DNA from: Streptomyces niveus
GTDB lineage: Bacteria; Actinomycetota; Actinomycetes; Streptomycetales; Streptomycetaceae
DNA length: 64,000 nucleotides
Reading direction: 5' to 3'
NCBI RefSeq assembly: GCF_002009175.1
Contig: NZ_CP018047.1
Location: 4,340,001 to 4,404,000 of the forward strand
The position numbers and the translations under genes are program-made. Positions 36,487-45,444 of this stretch are shown here, piece after piece; position 1 is the stretch's first letter; every line of letters begins with the position of its first letter. The notes under the pieces are model-generated. The model ran no database searches. It saw only the letters and a program-made list of their open reading frames with translations, and was not told where the DNA came from.

Positions 36487-37651
36487 AAGCGGAGTGGCGG
36501 AGCCGTGCGCCGCCGACCCTGAGCAGCGCGAGCGAGGCCGCCTCGATCGCGCTGTTGAACGAGACCTCGGACAGGACACCGGGCGCGGCGACCTGGTCGC
36601 CGACGAGATAGACGCCGTCGCCCCGGTCGATGTGCGGCCGGTCGCGCCAGGTGGTGCCCGGCAGGTCGACCGCGCCCGTACGGCCCGCGGCGAGCGACTG
36701 GCGCCGCCAGAGGGCCCGTTCGCGCCAGCCGGGGAAGCCCAGGTCGAGCAGGTTCTCCGCGCGGGCGATGCCGACGGCCGCGGACTCACCGGGGGCGACC
36801 GGGAATTGGCCCTGGAGCAGTTGTTCGCCTGCCGGTGCGAGCGAGGGATCGGCGGCGGTGAACCGTTCCAGCCAGCCCGGCGCGTCGAGATCGCAGATGA
36901 CGAACGGGTCGCCCCTGCGCGTGGTGAGCCCGAGGTCCAGCAGGGCGGTGCGCCCGCTCTCCCAGCGCAGGCTGTCGTCACCGAGCAGCGGCCGGGCCGA
37001 GTCGAGCGATGTCGCGACGATCACCGGACCGTCCTCGGGGAGGGCGTCGACGCGGGAGACGGTCTCGATGCGTACGCCCAGATTCCAGGCCCGCCCGAGC
37101 ATCCGGTCGATGACCTGGCTCCAGCCGCCGACCGCGATATGGGCCTCCGGCGGGACGGTCGCGGCGCGCCGGAGCCGTTCCTGGACGAAGGCGGCGGAGA
37201 GGGAGCCCGGATCGTGGTGGAAGAGGGCGACGGCGGCGTAACGGGCGGCGGCGACGGCCGCGTCGTGGCCGTGCCGCTCGGTGGCCCAGGTGTGGAAGTC
37301 GACGTCCACGGGCGCCCGTTCGGCCCTGCTGCGGCTCGCCTTGAGCAGCCCGAAGGGCGGGGCCTTGCGGAGCGCGCCGTCGCGGTGGAAGCGGAGGCGG
37401 GCGGCTTCGAGGGCCGGGACGCGGGCCATCGGGCCGAGGAGACCGCGCTGTCTGAGCCAGGCCCAGTGCGGGCCGCGATGGTAGAAGACGTGCGGCCCTT
37501 CGTTGGCGCGGTACGGCCCCTCGGTGGTGCGCGCCCGCCCGCCGAAGGTGTGGTGCGCCTCGAAGACGGTCACCCGGGCGCCCGACTCGGCCGCCGAGAT
37601 GGCCGCGGTGAGTCCGGCGAAGCCGCCGCCGACGACGGTGATGTGATCCAT
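36485..37651 (-). CDS. FAD-dependent amine oxidase/phytoene-desaturase-like oxidoreductase
   Basis: 388 residues. The N terminus has the dinucleotide motif ITVVGGGFAGLTAAISAAES followed by VTVFEAHHTFGGRART, the flavin-containing amine oxidase/desaturase signature. The C-terminal closing motif is GVYLVGDQVAAPGVLSEVSF. The ATG at 37651 follows AAGGGG. The substrate is unknown, and carotenoid genes such as crtB or crtE are absent nearby, so calling it a phytoene desaturase would be unsafe. Confidence 0.8.
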   Translation of the reverse strand: MDHITVVGGGFAGLTAAISAAESGARVTVFEAHHTFGGRARTTEGPYRANEGPHVFYHRGPHWAWLRQRGLLGPMARVPALEAARLRFHRDGALRKAPPFGLLKASRSRAERAPVDVDFHTWATERHGHDAAVAAARYAAVALFHHDPGSLSAAFVQERLRRAATVPPEAHIAVGGWSQVIDRMLGRAWNLGVRIETVSRVDALPEDGPVIVATSLDSARPLLGDDSLRWESGRTALLDLGLTTRRGDPFVICDLDAPGWLERFTAADPSLAPAGEQLLQGQFPVAPGESAAVGIARAENLLDLGFPGWRERALWRRQSLAAGRTGAVDLPGTTWRDRPHIDRGDGVYLVGDQVAAPGVLSEVSFNSAIEAASLALLRVGGARLRHSA

Positions 37652-37796
37652 GGCTGTTGCCCCTTCACTCGTTTCACTCGTTCCCGGTGTGGCCGCGCGC
37701 TGGTCCTTGTGAATGTGACGAAACGCGGGTGCGTTGTGTGACATGACGAACCGGATATTTCGGGCGGCTGTCAGTGGTGTACGTCACGATGGGTTC

Positions 37797-38528
37797 ATGG
37801 TTCGGAGAGCGACGACGCGGAAAACGACGGCGGGGAAGACGGGGGAGGGGAAGGCGGGTGCGGCCGGCAGGAGTGTCTCTGCGCGGCGGCCCGAGGTCCG
37901 GCTGTCGCCACTGGTGCCGTACGAGGGGGAGCTGGAGCCCGACGGGGATTACGACGGGCAGGAGTTCGGCGGACTGGATCTGGCGGATCAGGAGGGTCCA
38001 GGGTCCCGGTTCATGGACTGCGCGCTGCGCGAGTGCGGGCTCGACCGGACGGATCTGGGCCGGGCTCGCTTCATCGACTGCGTTCTCGACGGGATCCGGG
38101 GGGTGGGCACGGATCTGGGAGGAGCGTCGCTCCGCGATGTCGAGGTGGTGGACGCGCGGCTGGGCGGGGTGCAGTTGCACGGCGCGGTGTTCGAGCGGGT
38201 GCTGGTCCGGGGCGGCAAGATCGACTATCTGAATCTGCGGAAGGCGAAGCTGAAGGACGTGGTGTTCGAGGGCTGCGTCCTGGCCGAACCGGACTTCGGG
38301 GGAGCGGAGTTGGAGCGCGTCGAGTTCCGGGACTGTGTCCTGAAGGACGCGGACCTCAGTGGCGTCCGGATGAAGGACGTCGATCTGCGGACGGTCGCCG
38401 AGCTGGGCATCGCGCGCGGGGTCGACCGGCTGGCCGGTGCCGTCATCAGTACGGCGCAACTGCTCGATCTGGCACCCGCGTTCGCGGCGCAGATCGGTGT
38501 ACGGGTGGAGGACGCGCCGGGCGGCTGA
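37797..38528 (+). CDS. Pentapeptide-repeat protein
   Basis: 243 residues. A Lys/Thr/Ala/Arg-rich basic tail (about 1-40, VRRATTRKTTAGKTGEGKAG) precedes the pentapeptide beta-helix (about 55-205), whose repeats follow A(D/N)LxX: LDLAD, LDRTDLGRARF, GTDLGGASLRD, LNLRKAKLKDV, PDFGGAELERV, ADLSGVRMKDV. Some pentapeptide proteins mimic DNA and protect gyrase from quinolones, but length and sequence do not prove that. Start at ATG 37797; the upstream frame continues but lacks a site. Confidence 0.85.
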   Translation: MVRRATTRKTTAGKTGEGKAGAAGRSVSARRPEVRLSPLVPYEGELEPDGDYDGQEFGGLDLADQEGPGSRFMDCALRECGLDRTDLGRARFIDCVLDGIRGVGTDLGGASLRDVEVVDARLGGVQLHGAVFERVLVRGGKIDYLNLRKAKLKDVVFEGCVLAEPDFGGAELERVEFRDCVLKDADLSGVRMKDVDLRTVAELGIARGVDRLAGAVISTAQLLDLAPAFAAQIGVRVEDAPGG

Positions 38529-38540
38529 TGACTCGAGCGG

Positions 38541-38574
38541 AAGACCCCGACCGTGGGGGGTGGGTCGGGGTCTT
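38541..38574 (+). terminator. Terminator after the pentapeptide gene
   Basis: AAGACCCCGACC / GGTCGGGGTCTT, perfect 12-bp stem with a G-rich 10-base loop, 12 bp after the stop. Confidence 0.92.
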
Positions 38575-38821
38575 CAATGTGCTCCGGGGGCTCGGCCATG
38601 TGGGGGGTGAACCCTGGTGTCTGGGTTCCTGGTGGCGTCCCGGCAGAACTGCGTCTGCCCGGCTCCGGCGGCTGTATTCCTGTCAATCCGAAAACGTCCC
38701 ACAGGGTCGTGTGGATTCACCCATGTCCACCCATGCTCACCCGCGTCCGCCCACACGGGCCGATGTCGCCTCACTTCGTAGCGGGCCGGACAGCGCGCGA
38801 TCGCGGGCCAGGGGGGTGCGG

Positions 38822-39319
38822 TCAGACGCGGGGAAAGCGGGACTGGATGTCCCAGATCGCCGGGTTGTCCATCAGGCCCTCGTGCATGTCCCCGAGATCG
38901 GCCAGCAGGTCGTGCAGGAAGTCGCGCGACTCACGGCGCAGCAGCCGGTGGCCGAAGGTGAGCGGGGGCTCGTCGGCGGGCATCCAGTCGGCGGCCACGT
39001 CGACCCAGCCGAAGCGCCGCTCGAAGAGCATGCGGTCCGTCGACTCGGTGAAGTCCAGCTCCGCGTACTGCCGGTTTGCCGACCGGTTGCCGCGCGGATC
39101 ACGGTCGAGCTGCTCCACGATGTCGCACAGCGCCCACGCGAAGTCCAGCACCGGCACCCATCCCCAGCCTGTGGACACCTCGCGGTCGGCCTTGGTGTCG
39201 GCGAGATACACATCGCCGCAGAACAGATCGTGCCGCAGGGTCCGGACGTCGGCGAGACGGTAGTCGGTCTGCGGGGGATCGGGAAAGCGGCGGGAGAGGG
39301 AGTAGCCGATGTCGAGCAC
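38822..39319 (-). CDS. Hypothetical protein, 165 aa
   Basis: Not assigned to a family. It is soluble, acidic and rich in Asp, Arg and aromatic residues (FPDPPQTDYRLADVRTLRHD, TGWGWVPVLDFAWALCDIVE, FLHDLLADLGDMHEGLMD). Codon use is typical of the genome, so it is a real gene. Start GTG 39319. Divergent from the M1 peptidase lipoprotein gene with 80 bp between. Confidence 0.65.
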   Translation of the reverse strand: MLDIGYSLSRRFPDPPQTDYRLADVRTLRHDLFCGDVYLADTKADREVSTGWGWVPVLDFAWALCDIVEQLDRDPRGNRSANRQYAELDFTESTDRMLFERRFGWVDVAADWMPADEPPLTFGHRLLRRESRDFLHDLLADLGDMHEGLMDNPAIWDIQSRFPRV

Positions 39320-39399
39320 GCGTCCGATGGTGTCACGGCGCCGCGCGGACGAGTTTCCGGCCGCCGGGATACGGGCCGGGCGCGACCTACGATCACCGC

Positions 39400-40902
39400 G
39401 TGCACGAGCCGCGAGACCAGAACCGTCACCAGCCGCGAGACCACAGCACGCACCGGCCGGGACACCGGAACCCGCACCAGCCGCGACACCGGGGTCCCCT
39501 CGCGCGGGCGCGCCGCACCGCCCCCTTCCTCGCCCTCACCCTCCTTACCCTCACCCTCGTCATCGGCGGCCTCACGGGCTGCGCGGAGCGGGAGGAGCCG
39601 GGCGCCCCCGGCTCGGCCGGCCTCGGTGACCCGTACTTCCCGCACCTCGGCAACGGCGGCTACGACGTCACGCACTACGGCCTGACCCTCGACTACGACC
39701 CCGCCACCGGCCGCCTCGACGCCGACGCCGAGATCACCGCCCGCGCCACGCAACGGCTCAGCGCCTTCAACCTCGACCTCGCCGGTCTGACCGTCGGCCG
39801 GGTCACGATCGACGGCGAGCGGGCGCGCGTACGGCGCACGGACGAGGAGCTGACGTTGCTGCCGCGCTCGGACATCGGGCGCGGGGACACCTTCCGTACC
39901 GTCGTGCGCTACTCCGGCGTCCCCCGGACCCTGACCGACGCCGACAGGACGCGGGAGGGCTGGCTCAGATCGGGGAGGCGTTCCGTCGCGCTGGGCCAGC
40001 CGACCGGTTCGATGGCCTGGTTCCCCGGCAACCACCATCCGAGCGACAAGGCGGCGTACGACATCCGGATCACCGTGCCGCAGGGCCAACAGGCGATCTC
40101 CAACGGTGAGTTGACGAGCGAGCGCACGGCCGGCGGCCGTACGACCTTCGGCTGGCACTGCGCGGAGCCGATGGCGAGCTATCTCGCGACGGTCGCCGTC
40201 GGCCCCTACCGGACCGGGACCTCACCGGGCTCCGACGGCGGCGTTCCCGTCCACACCGCGGTCGATCCGGCCGTGGCCGCCGACAGTGCCCCTCTGCTCG
40301 CCAAGATCCCGGCGATCATGAAGTGGGGCGAGAAGACCTTCGGCCCGTATCCGTTCTCCTCCACCGGCGTGATCATCGGGCGGCCCGGCGACGCCGACTA
40401 CGCGCTGGAGACGCAGAACCGGCCGTTCCTGCCCGGACCCACCAGCACCGCGATCCTCGTCCATGAGCTGGCGCACCAGTGGTTCGGCGATTCCGTGACT
40501 CCCAAGTCCTGGCAGGACATATGGCTCAACGAGGGTTTCGCCGAGTACGCGGCGTGGCTCTGGGCGGAGGACATGGAAGGCGTCCCGGCGCGGAGCGCGT
40601 TCCGGCGGGCGTACGGGAACGCGGAGAACTGGGCCTTCGCCCCGGCAGAACCGCCGAGCGCCGCCGACATCTCCGGGCGGCCGGTGTACGGGCGCGGCGC
40701 CATGGTGCTCCATCAGCTCCGGCTGGCGGTCGGTGACGACACGTTCTTCGCGCTCGTACGCGGCTGGACGCGGGCGTACCGCCACGGCAACGCGTCCACC
40801 GCCGACTTCACCGCCTTCGCGCAGAAGCGGACGGAGCGGGATCTGACGGCTCTTTGGGACGATTGGCTGTACGGCTCCGAAAGACCACCGCCCGGCGCGT
40901 GA
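39400..40902 (+). CDS. M1-family zinc metallopeptidase, lipoprotein
   Basis: 500 residues; extracytoplasmic aminopeptidase-type enzyme. Zinc ligands are His355 and His359 in HELAH and Glu378 in NEGFAEYA. The substrate-binding region contains YALETQNRPF in place of the classic GAMEN. The export signal has lipobox GLTGC (Cys61), but it is preceded by about 38 unusual His/Arg/Pro-rich residues. GTG 39400 lies 6 nt after TACGAT (39388-39393), so the message is probably leaderless and the extension is genuinely translated. Confidence 0.9.
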   Translation: MHEPRDQNRHQPRDHSTHRPGHRNPHQPRHRGPLARARRTAPFLALTLLTLTLVIGGLTGCAEREEPGAPGSAGLGDPYFPHLGNGGYDVTHYGLTLDYDPATGRLDADAEITARATQRLSAFNLDLAGLTVGRVTIDGERARVRRTDEELTLLPRSDIGRGDTFRTVVRYSGVPRTLTDADRTREGWLRSGRRSVALGQPTGSMAWFPGNHHPSDKAAYDIRITVPQGQQAISNGELTSERTAGGRTTFGWHCAEPMASYLATVAVGPYRTGTSPGSDGGVPVHTAVDPAVAADSAPLLAKIPAIMKWGEKTFGPYPFSSTGVIIGRPGDADYALETQNRPFLPGPTSTAILVHELAHQWFGDSVTPKSWQDIWLNEGFAEYAAWLWAEDMEGVPARSAFRRAYGNAENWAFAPAEPPSAADISGRPVYGRGAMVLHQLRLAVGDDTFFALVRGWTRAYRHGNASTADFTAFAQKRTERDLTALWDDWLYGSERPPPGA

Positions 40903-41050
40903 GTCCTCGGCGAGTGCCTGTCGCGGCGCGTGGGACCGCGGGAGCACGGGCCCGCGGGTACGCCGGGCCGCGTGGGTCCGCGTCCGCGGGTCCGCACGCC
41001 AAAGGCCCCCAGCCGTAAAGCCGGAGGCCCCTTCGCACCAATCAGCCGGT

Positions 41051-41108
41051 CACTCGCTCAGCGACTCAGCGACTCAGCGATTCGCGATTCGACGATTCGG
41101 CGACTCAG
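41051..41108. repeat. Imperfect short tandem repeats at the 3' end of terD
   Basis: A run of 8-9-bp units of the type CAGCGACT and GCGATTCG (alternating CGACTCAG, CGATTCG), reaching into the last codon and stop of terD. Low-complexity, no gene. Confidence 0.7.
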
Positions 41109-41680
41109 AGGTTGACGCCGAAGTCCGTGGCGATGCCCGCGAGGCCCGAGGCGTAACCCTGGCCCACCGCGCGGAACTTCCACTCCGCGCCGTTGCGGTA
41201 CAGCTCGCCGAAGACCATCGCGGTCTCGGTGGCGGCGTCCTCGCTCAGGTCGTAGCGGGCGATCTCGGCGCCGCCGGCCTGGTTCACGATGCGGATGTAC
41301 GCGTTGCGGACCTGGCCGAAGTTCTGGCTGCGGGTCTCGGCGTCGTAGATGGAGACCGGGAAGACGATCTTGTCGACGTCGGCGGGCAGACCCGCCAGGT
41401 TGACGTTGATCGCCTCGTCGTCGCCCGCGCCCTCACCGGTGCGGTTGTCGCCGGTGTGGACGATGGTCTGGTCCGGCGTGGACTTGTTGTTGAAGAAGAT
41501 GAAGTGGTTGTCGGAGACAACCTTTCCACCCGCGTTGACCGCGATCGCCGAGGCGTCGAGGTCGAAGTCCGTACCGGTGGTGGAGCGGACGTCCCAGCCG
41601 AGGCCGACCGTGACGGCTGTCAGGCCCGGTGCCTCCTTGGTGAGCGAGACGTTGCCGCCCTTGGACAGGCTTACAGCCAT
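41105..41680 (-). CDS. terD: TerD-family calcium-binding stress protein
   Basis: 191 residues, the normal length for TerD. The protein opens [20 protein letters not shown] and carries the calcium-binding acidic segments [12 protein letters not shown] and [16 protein letters not shown]. The family is tied to tellurite and other stresses and in Streptomyces to differentiation; several paralogues per genome are usual. No other ter genes are adjacent here. Monocistronic. Confidence 0.93.
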   Translation of the reverse strand: MAVSLSKGGNVSLTKEAPGLTAVTVGLGWDVRSTTGTDFDLDASAIAVNAGGKVVSDNHFIFFNNKSTPDQTIVHTGDNRTGEGAGDDEAINVNLAGLPADVDKIVFPVSIYDAETRSQNFGQVRNAYIRIVNQAGGAEIARYDLSEDAATETAMVFGELYRNGAEWKFRAVGQGYASGLAGIATDFGVNL

Positions 41681-41827
41681 GGGGATGGTCCCTTTCGTTG
41701 TGTACGAGCTCGTGTGCGGACTTCGATCGGCTTCCGAAGTTACCGTCACCCGCCATAACGCGGAGAGAGGACTCAGAGGTTCCTTAACGCCTTTGATTTG
41801 TCTGTGCGGACACGGGACGATGGACAC

Positions 41828-42259
41828 ATGTCCGGGACCCCGCACGTCATTCGCGGCTCCGTCTCCCTTCCGGAGGCCGAGCTCATGTGGCGTTTCTCGC
41901 GCTCCTCGGGACCCGGCGGGCAGCATGTGAACACCAGCGACTCGCAGGTGGAGCTCCGCTTCGACCTCGCGAAGACGGAGTCGCTGCCCGAGGTGTGGAA
42001 GGAGCGGGCGCTGGAGCGGCTCGCGAGCCGGCTGGTGGGCGGTGTCGTGACCGTACGGTCGTCGGAGCACCGATCCCAGTGGCGCAACCGCGAGACGGCC
42101 CTGGTGCGGATGGCCTCGCTGCTCGCCGAGGCGACGGCTCCGCCGCCGCGTCCGCGCCGGGCCACGAAGATCCCGCGCGGTATCAACGAGCGCAGGCTCC
42201 GTCAGAAGAAGCAGCGCGCGGAGACCAAGCGCGGGCGCAACGGCCGGGATTGGTCGTAG
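41828..42259 (+). CDS. arfB: Peptidyl-tRNA hydrolase ArfB (ribosome rescue)
   Basis: 143 residues of the class I release-factor-like family. The catalytic GGQ lies in [18 protein letters not shown], and the tail after residue 105 is strongly basic ([20 protein letters not shown]), the feature that inserts into the mRNA channel of stalled ribosomes. There is no codon-recognition domain, so it is a rescue factor and not RF1 or RF2. ATG at 41828. Confidence 0.93.
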   Translation: MSGTPHVIRGSVSLPEAELMWRFSRSSGPGGQHVNTSDSQVELRFDLAKTESLPEVWKERALERLASRLVGGVVTVRSSEHRSQWRNRETALVRMASLLAEATAPPPRPRRATKIPRGINERRLRQKKQRAETKRGRNGRDWS

Positions 42260-42298
42260 CGGGCCGGGGCCGGCCGATGACGACGCCGCCCTTCGGCG

Positions 42299-42907
42299 TC
42301 AGCCCTGCCCCTGGCCCTGCCCCAACTGCCGGTACTTACCGCGGAAGTACGTCAGCGGGCCCCCGTCGCCCGATCCGCCCGGCACCGCCGCCGTCAGTAC
42401 CCGGCCCACGACCAGCGTGTGGTCGCCGGTCACGATCCGCTGTTCCGTACGGCACTCCAGGACCGTCAGCGCGCCGTCGATCAGCGGTGCCCCGCTCACC
42501 TCGCCGCGCCGGTAGGACATGTCCTCGAAGAGCAGCCGGTCGCTGATCCGGCCCTTCATCGCGAAGCGGCCGGCGACCCGCACCTGGCTCTCGGAGAGCA
42601 TCGACGCCGCCCACATCGGCTGTTCGTCCAGCAGGTCGTCCATCCGGGAGCCGTTGCGCAGGCTCACCACCACCAGAGGCGGGTCGAGCGAGACGGACAT
42701 GAAGGAGGTGGCCGTCATTCCGGCGTCCGCGCCCTTCGGACCGTCGTCCGGGTCGTGCGCGGTGACCAGCACCACCCCGGCGGCCAGCCGGGAGAGCGCG
42801 GCGCGGAACTCGTCGTTGCTCACTCCCTCAGGATGGGGGACGGCCTCGGGAGACGCGGCGTCGGGAGGCTGGGCCTCGGTACGCCGGGCGGTTGTCTTCT
42901 GCAGCAC
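42299..42907 (-). CDS. Flavin reductase-like FMN-binding protein
   Basis: About 202 residues. The flavin reductase fold has FRAALSRLAAGVVLVTAHD, then MTATSFMSVSLDPPLVVVSL and FAMKGRISDRL; TGDHTLVVGRV closes the barrel. Members supply reduced flavin to monooxygenases or act alone. Start chosen at GTG 42907 because TAGCGT is 7 nt upstream (leaderless); GTG 42916 is also possible. It lies upstream of the divergent cdgB gene. Confidence 0.83.
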   Translation of the reverse strand: MLQKTTARRTEAQPPDAASPEAVPHPEGVSNDEFRAALSRLAAGVVLVTAHDPDDGPKGADAGMTATSFMSVSLDPPLVVVSLRNGSRMDDLLDEQPMWAASMLSESQVRVAGRFAMKGRISDRLLFEDMSYRRGEVSGAPLIDGALTVLECRTEQRIVTGDHTLVVGRVLTAAVPGGSGDGGPLTYFRGKYRQLGQGQGQG

Positions 42908-43331
42908 GTCGACCACGCTAGCCCCGGCGGTGACATGCCCGCATCGGACCACAGAACCAGCCAGGACCTAGGTCCACCCCGCCGCGCGGGTGAGTCGCGA
43001 CACCTCGCAAAGGCGTCGCGGGGTCCTCGCAGGGTCCTTGCGAGGCCCTGTCGACTTCCGTACGCCGGAGTGTGCGCTCACAGTGCGCCCCTCCGCGCGC
43101 CCCCCACCACACCACTTCCCACCTCGATATTTGCGTTCACGAAGCCCTGGAGCGCTCCCACGCCCCCACTCAACCCTCCTTCCTCATATGTGACTTGGCT
43201 CACAGGGTCGAAGAATTGTTGACCCTGTGTACCGAGTGCACAGCTCGCTGTGATTCAGTGGCCGGGATACCGCATCAAGCGAGCCGATGAGAATTCTGGA
43301 GTTGCTGTCGAGGTCTCGGGGAGAGCGAACG
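42908..43331. other. Long promoter region of cdgB
   Basis: 424 bp between divergent genes, with no credible gene. An imperfect stem (CCTCGCA...TGCGAGG, about 43004-43047), a lower-GC patch around 43120-43260, and a BldD-like box at 43219-43233 suggest elaborate control of cdgB. Confidence 0.5.
43219..43233. promoter_or_regulatory. BldD-like binding site upstream of cdgB
   Basis: TTGACCCTGTGTACC fits the BldD consensus NTNACNC(A/T)GNGTNAN at all defined positions except one (C for the last A). BldD with c-di-GMP represses developmental genes in Streptomyces, and cdgB is a known BldD target in S. coelicolor (from memory). Confidence 0.6.
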
Positions 43332-45248
43332 ATGGAGACCGAGTCGGAGCCGTACGTCCGCCTTGCGACCCTGCGGCAGCTGCACGACGTTGTCGGCGAG
43401 CTCAACACCGCCCGCAGTCTGGCCGACACCCTGCAGACAGTTGCCGACGGCATAGTCAAGGGGCTCGGCTACGAGCTGGCCTGCGTCAACCTCGTACAGC
43501 CCGACGGTGACCTGGTCGTCGCCGCCTTCGCCGGCAACGCCGCGGCCGAGGCACTGATCACCGGCCGCGTCGGCGCGCGCGCCTCCTGGGAACGCCGGCT
43601 CAGCATGGGCGAGACCTGGGGTGAGCTGCGGTACATACCCCACACCGAGGGCTGGATCCTGCTGGATGACGATGTCCCGCAGTGGTACACCGAGGGACCC
43701 GATCCGCGCTTCGAGGACGAGTGGCACCCGCAGGACCGCCTCTACGCCCCCATGTACGCCCCTGGAGGCGGACGCGAGCTCCTCGGGGTCATATCCGTCG
43801 ACCGGCCGCGCGGCGGGCGCCGTCCGGGCCCCTGGGGGCGTGAGGCGCTCCAGATGTACGCCTCCCAGGCCGCCATTGCGATAAGTAACGCCCGCCTCAG
43901 AGCAAACATGCAGCGCGCGCTTGTCCGGCTGGAGCGGGAGCAGCAGGCGCTGCGGGCCAGTGAGGAGTCGTTCCGGCAGGCGTTCGAGTACGCGCCCAGC
44001 GGTATGGCCATCGCCGAGATGGGCGGGGACCAGCACGGCAGGCTGCTGCGGACGAACGACGCGCTCTGCCGGCTGCTCGGCCGGTCCGCCTCCGCGATCC
44101 GCCGCTACGCCTTCTCCGACCTCGTCCACCCCGAGGACATCGGCACCCTGCTGCGCACCTCGGCGGAGGGCGGCCGTGCCGAGCTGCGGCTGGCGCGCCG
44201 TGACAACAGCTATGTGTGGGTGTCGCTGCGCAACTCCGTCGTCGCCGACACCACGGACGGCCCCCGCTTCCTCCTCACCCATGTCGAGGACATAGAGGAG
44301 CGCAAGCGCAACGAGCTCCAGCTCGCCCACCGCGCCTCGCACGACTCCCTGACCGGTCTGCCCAACAGCGCCGAACTGCGCGCCCGTCTCAGCGCCCGCC
44401 TCTGCGAGCGCCCCAACGCCATATCCGTACGGGAGACGGCGGTGCAGACCGTGGACAAGGCGTTCGGCGGATACGAGGGCGGCGACGGCGCGGGCATCGT
44501 CGCCGGCGGGTACGACGAGGGCGGCTACGGCGCCGGAGTGGTCCCGTACGGCCAGGGGCCCGGCTACGGCGGCTACAACGGGACCAGCGGCGCCGGCTAC
44601 GCGCCCGTGCCTGCCCCCGGCCACGGACCGGGCGGGAGCTACGGCGGGGACCACGGCGGCGCGGTCGAGGGTTACGAACCGTACGAGGCCTACGAGCCCT
44701 ACGGGCCGCCGTACGGGTCCTACGGGGATTCCTACGGAGACCCCGCCGAGCGCGCCTTCCAAGGAGACGGCTTCGAGCCGCCCTCCGCCCCCGTGCCCCT
44801 CGACCACCACGTGCACACCGTCGCGCCCGGCGCCGACCCCGACGACGGGAGCAAGGGCCTCGCCGTCCTCTTCTGCGACCTCGACGGTTTCAAGTCGATC
44901 AATGACCGTTTCGGCCATAACACCGGCGACGCCGTCCTCATCGAAGTCGCCCGCCGGCTGAACACCGGCGTGCGGGACGGCGACACCGTCGCGCGTCTCG
45001 GCGGCGACGAGTTCGTGGTCCTCGCCGACGGCCTCGGTGCCACGGACGCCGCTGACCTGGCGGTTCGGCTGCGGAACGCGATCATCCCGCCCATCAGGGT
45101 GGACGGCAGGGCGGTCCGCGTGGGAGCCAGCTTCGGTATCGGCTGGGCGAGTTGCGGCATGACGGTCGAGGAAGTGCTGAAATCCGCGGACCAGCGGATG
45201 TACATCGAGAAGCGCTCGCGCAGCAAGGTGCAGCGCCGGGCGGGATAA
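43332..45248 (+). CDS. cdgB: GAF-PAS-GGDEF diguanylate cyclase CdgB
   Basis: Makes cyclic di-GMP, the signal that keeps Streptomyces in vegetative growth. The 638-residue protein has a GAF-like domain about 15-190, PAS/PAC about 205-325 and the GGDEF domain about 330-635. The active site GGDEF (about 557-561) is intact, metal strand FCDLDGFKSIND is present, and the inhibitory I-site RxxD (R548-D551) is kept. A Gly/Tyr-rich insertion of about 140 residues (365-505) splits the domain between DSLTGLPN and FCDLDG. ATG 43332 follows GGGGAGAG; ATG 43287 is less likely. Confidence 0.9.
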   Translation: METESEPYVRLATLRQLHDVVGELNTARSLADTLQTVADGIVKGLGYELACVNLVQPDGDLVVAAFAGNAAAEALITGRVGARASWERRLSMGETWGELRYIPHTEGWILLDDDVPQWYTEGPDPRFEDEWHPQDRLYAPMYAPGGGRELLGVISVDRPRGGRRPGPWGREALQMYASQAAIAISNARLRANMQRALVRLEREQQALRASEESFRQAFEYAPSGMAIAEMGGDQHGRLLRTNDALCRLLGRSASAIRRYAFSDLVHPEDIGTLLRTSAEGGRAELRLARRDNSYVWVSLRNSVVADTTDGPRFLLTHVEDIEERKRNELQLAHRASHDSLTGLPNSAELRARLSARLCERPNAISVRETAVQTVDKAFGGYEGGDGAGIVAGGYDEGGYGAGVVPYGQGPGYGGYNGTSGAGYAPVPAPGHGPGGSYGGDHGGAVEGYEPYEAYEPYGPPYGSYGDSYGDPAERAFQGDGFEPPSAPVPLDHHVHTVAPGADPDDGSKGLAVLFCDLDGFKSINDRFGHNTGDAVLIEVARRLNTGVRDGDTVARLGGDEFVVLADGLGATDAADLAVRLRNAIIPPIRVDGRAVRVGASFGIGWASCGMTVEEVLKSADQRMYIEKRSRSKVQRRAG

Positions 45249-45444
45249 CGTCGGCGGTGTTCCGGAGCCCGCCGTGTCCCATCTCTCTGTTCGGCGGTTC
45301 ACCGATGTCCAACGACGTCTCCCGATGTTCATCGGGGGATGGCGCAACCGCCCACTCCGATCAAGGCCCGTCCGTATGCTTGCCCAATCGAGGTAGGCTC
45401 GGCCGGTCGGCGACGCTGGCGAGATGGTAAGGAGTGACCCAGGG

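Noticed and set aside
36485..37651. Carotenoid phytoene desaturase
   Set aside because: Only the general FAD/amine-oxidase signature is present; no other carotenoid genes are near, so the specific name is not supported.
41105..41680. Tellurite-resistance operon
   Set aside because: Only a single TerD-family gene is present, with no terA/B/C/Z neighbours; single TerD paralogues are common in Streptomyces.
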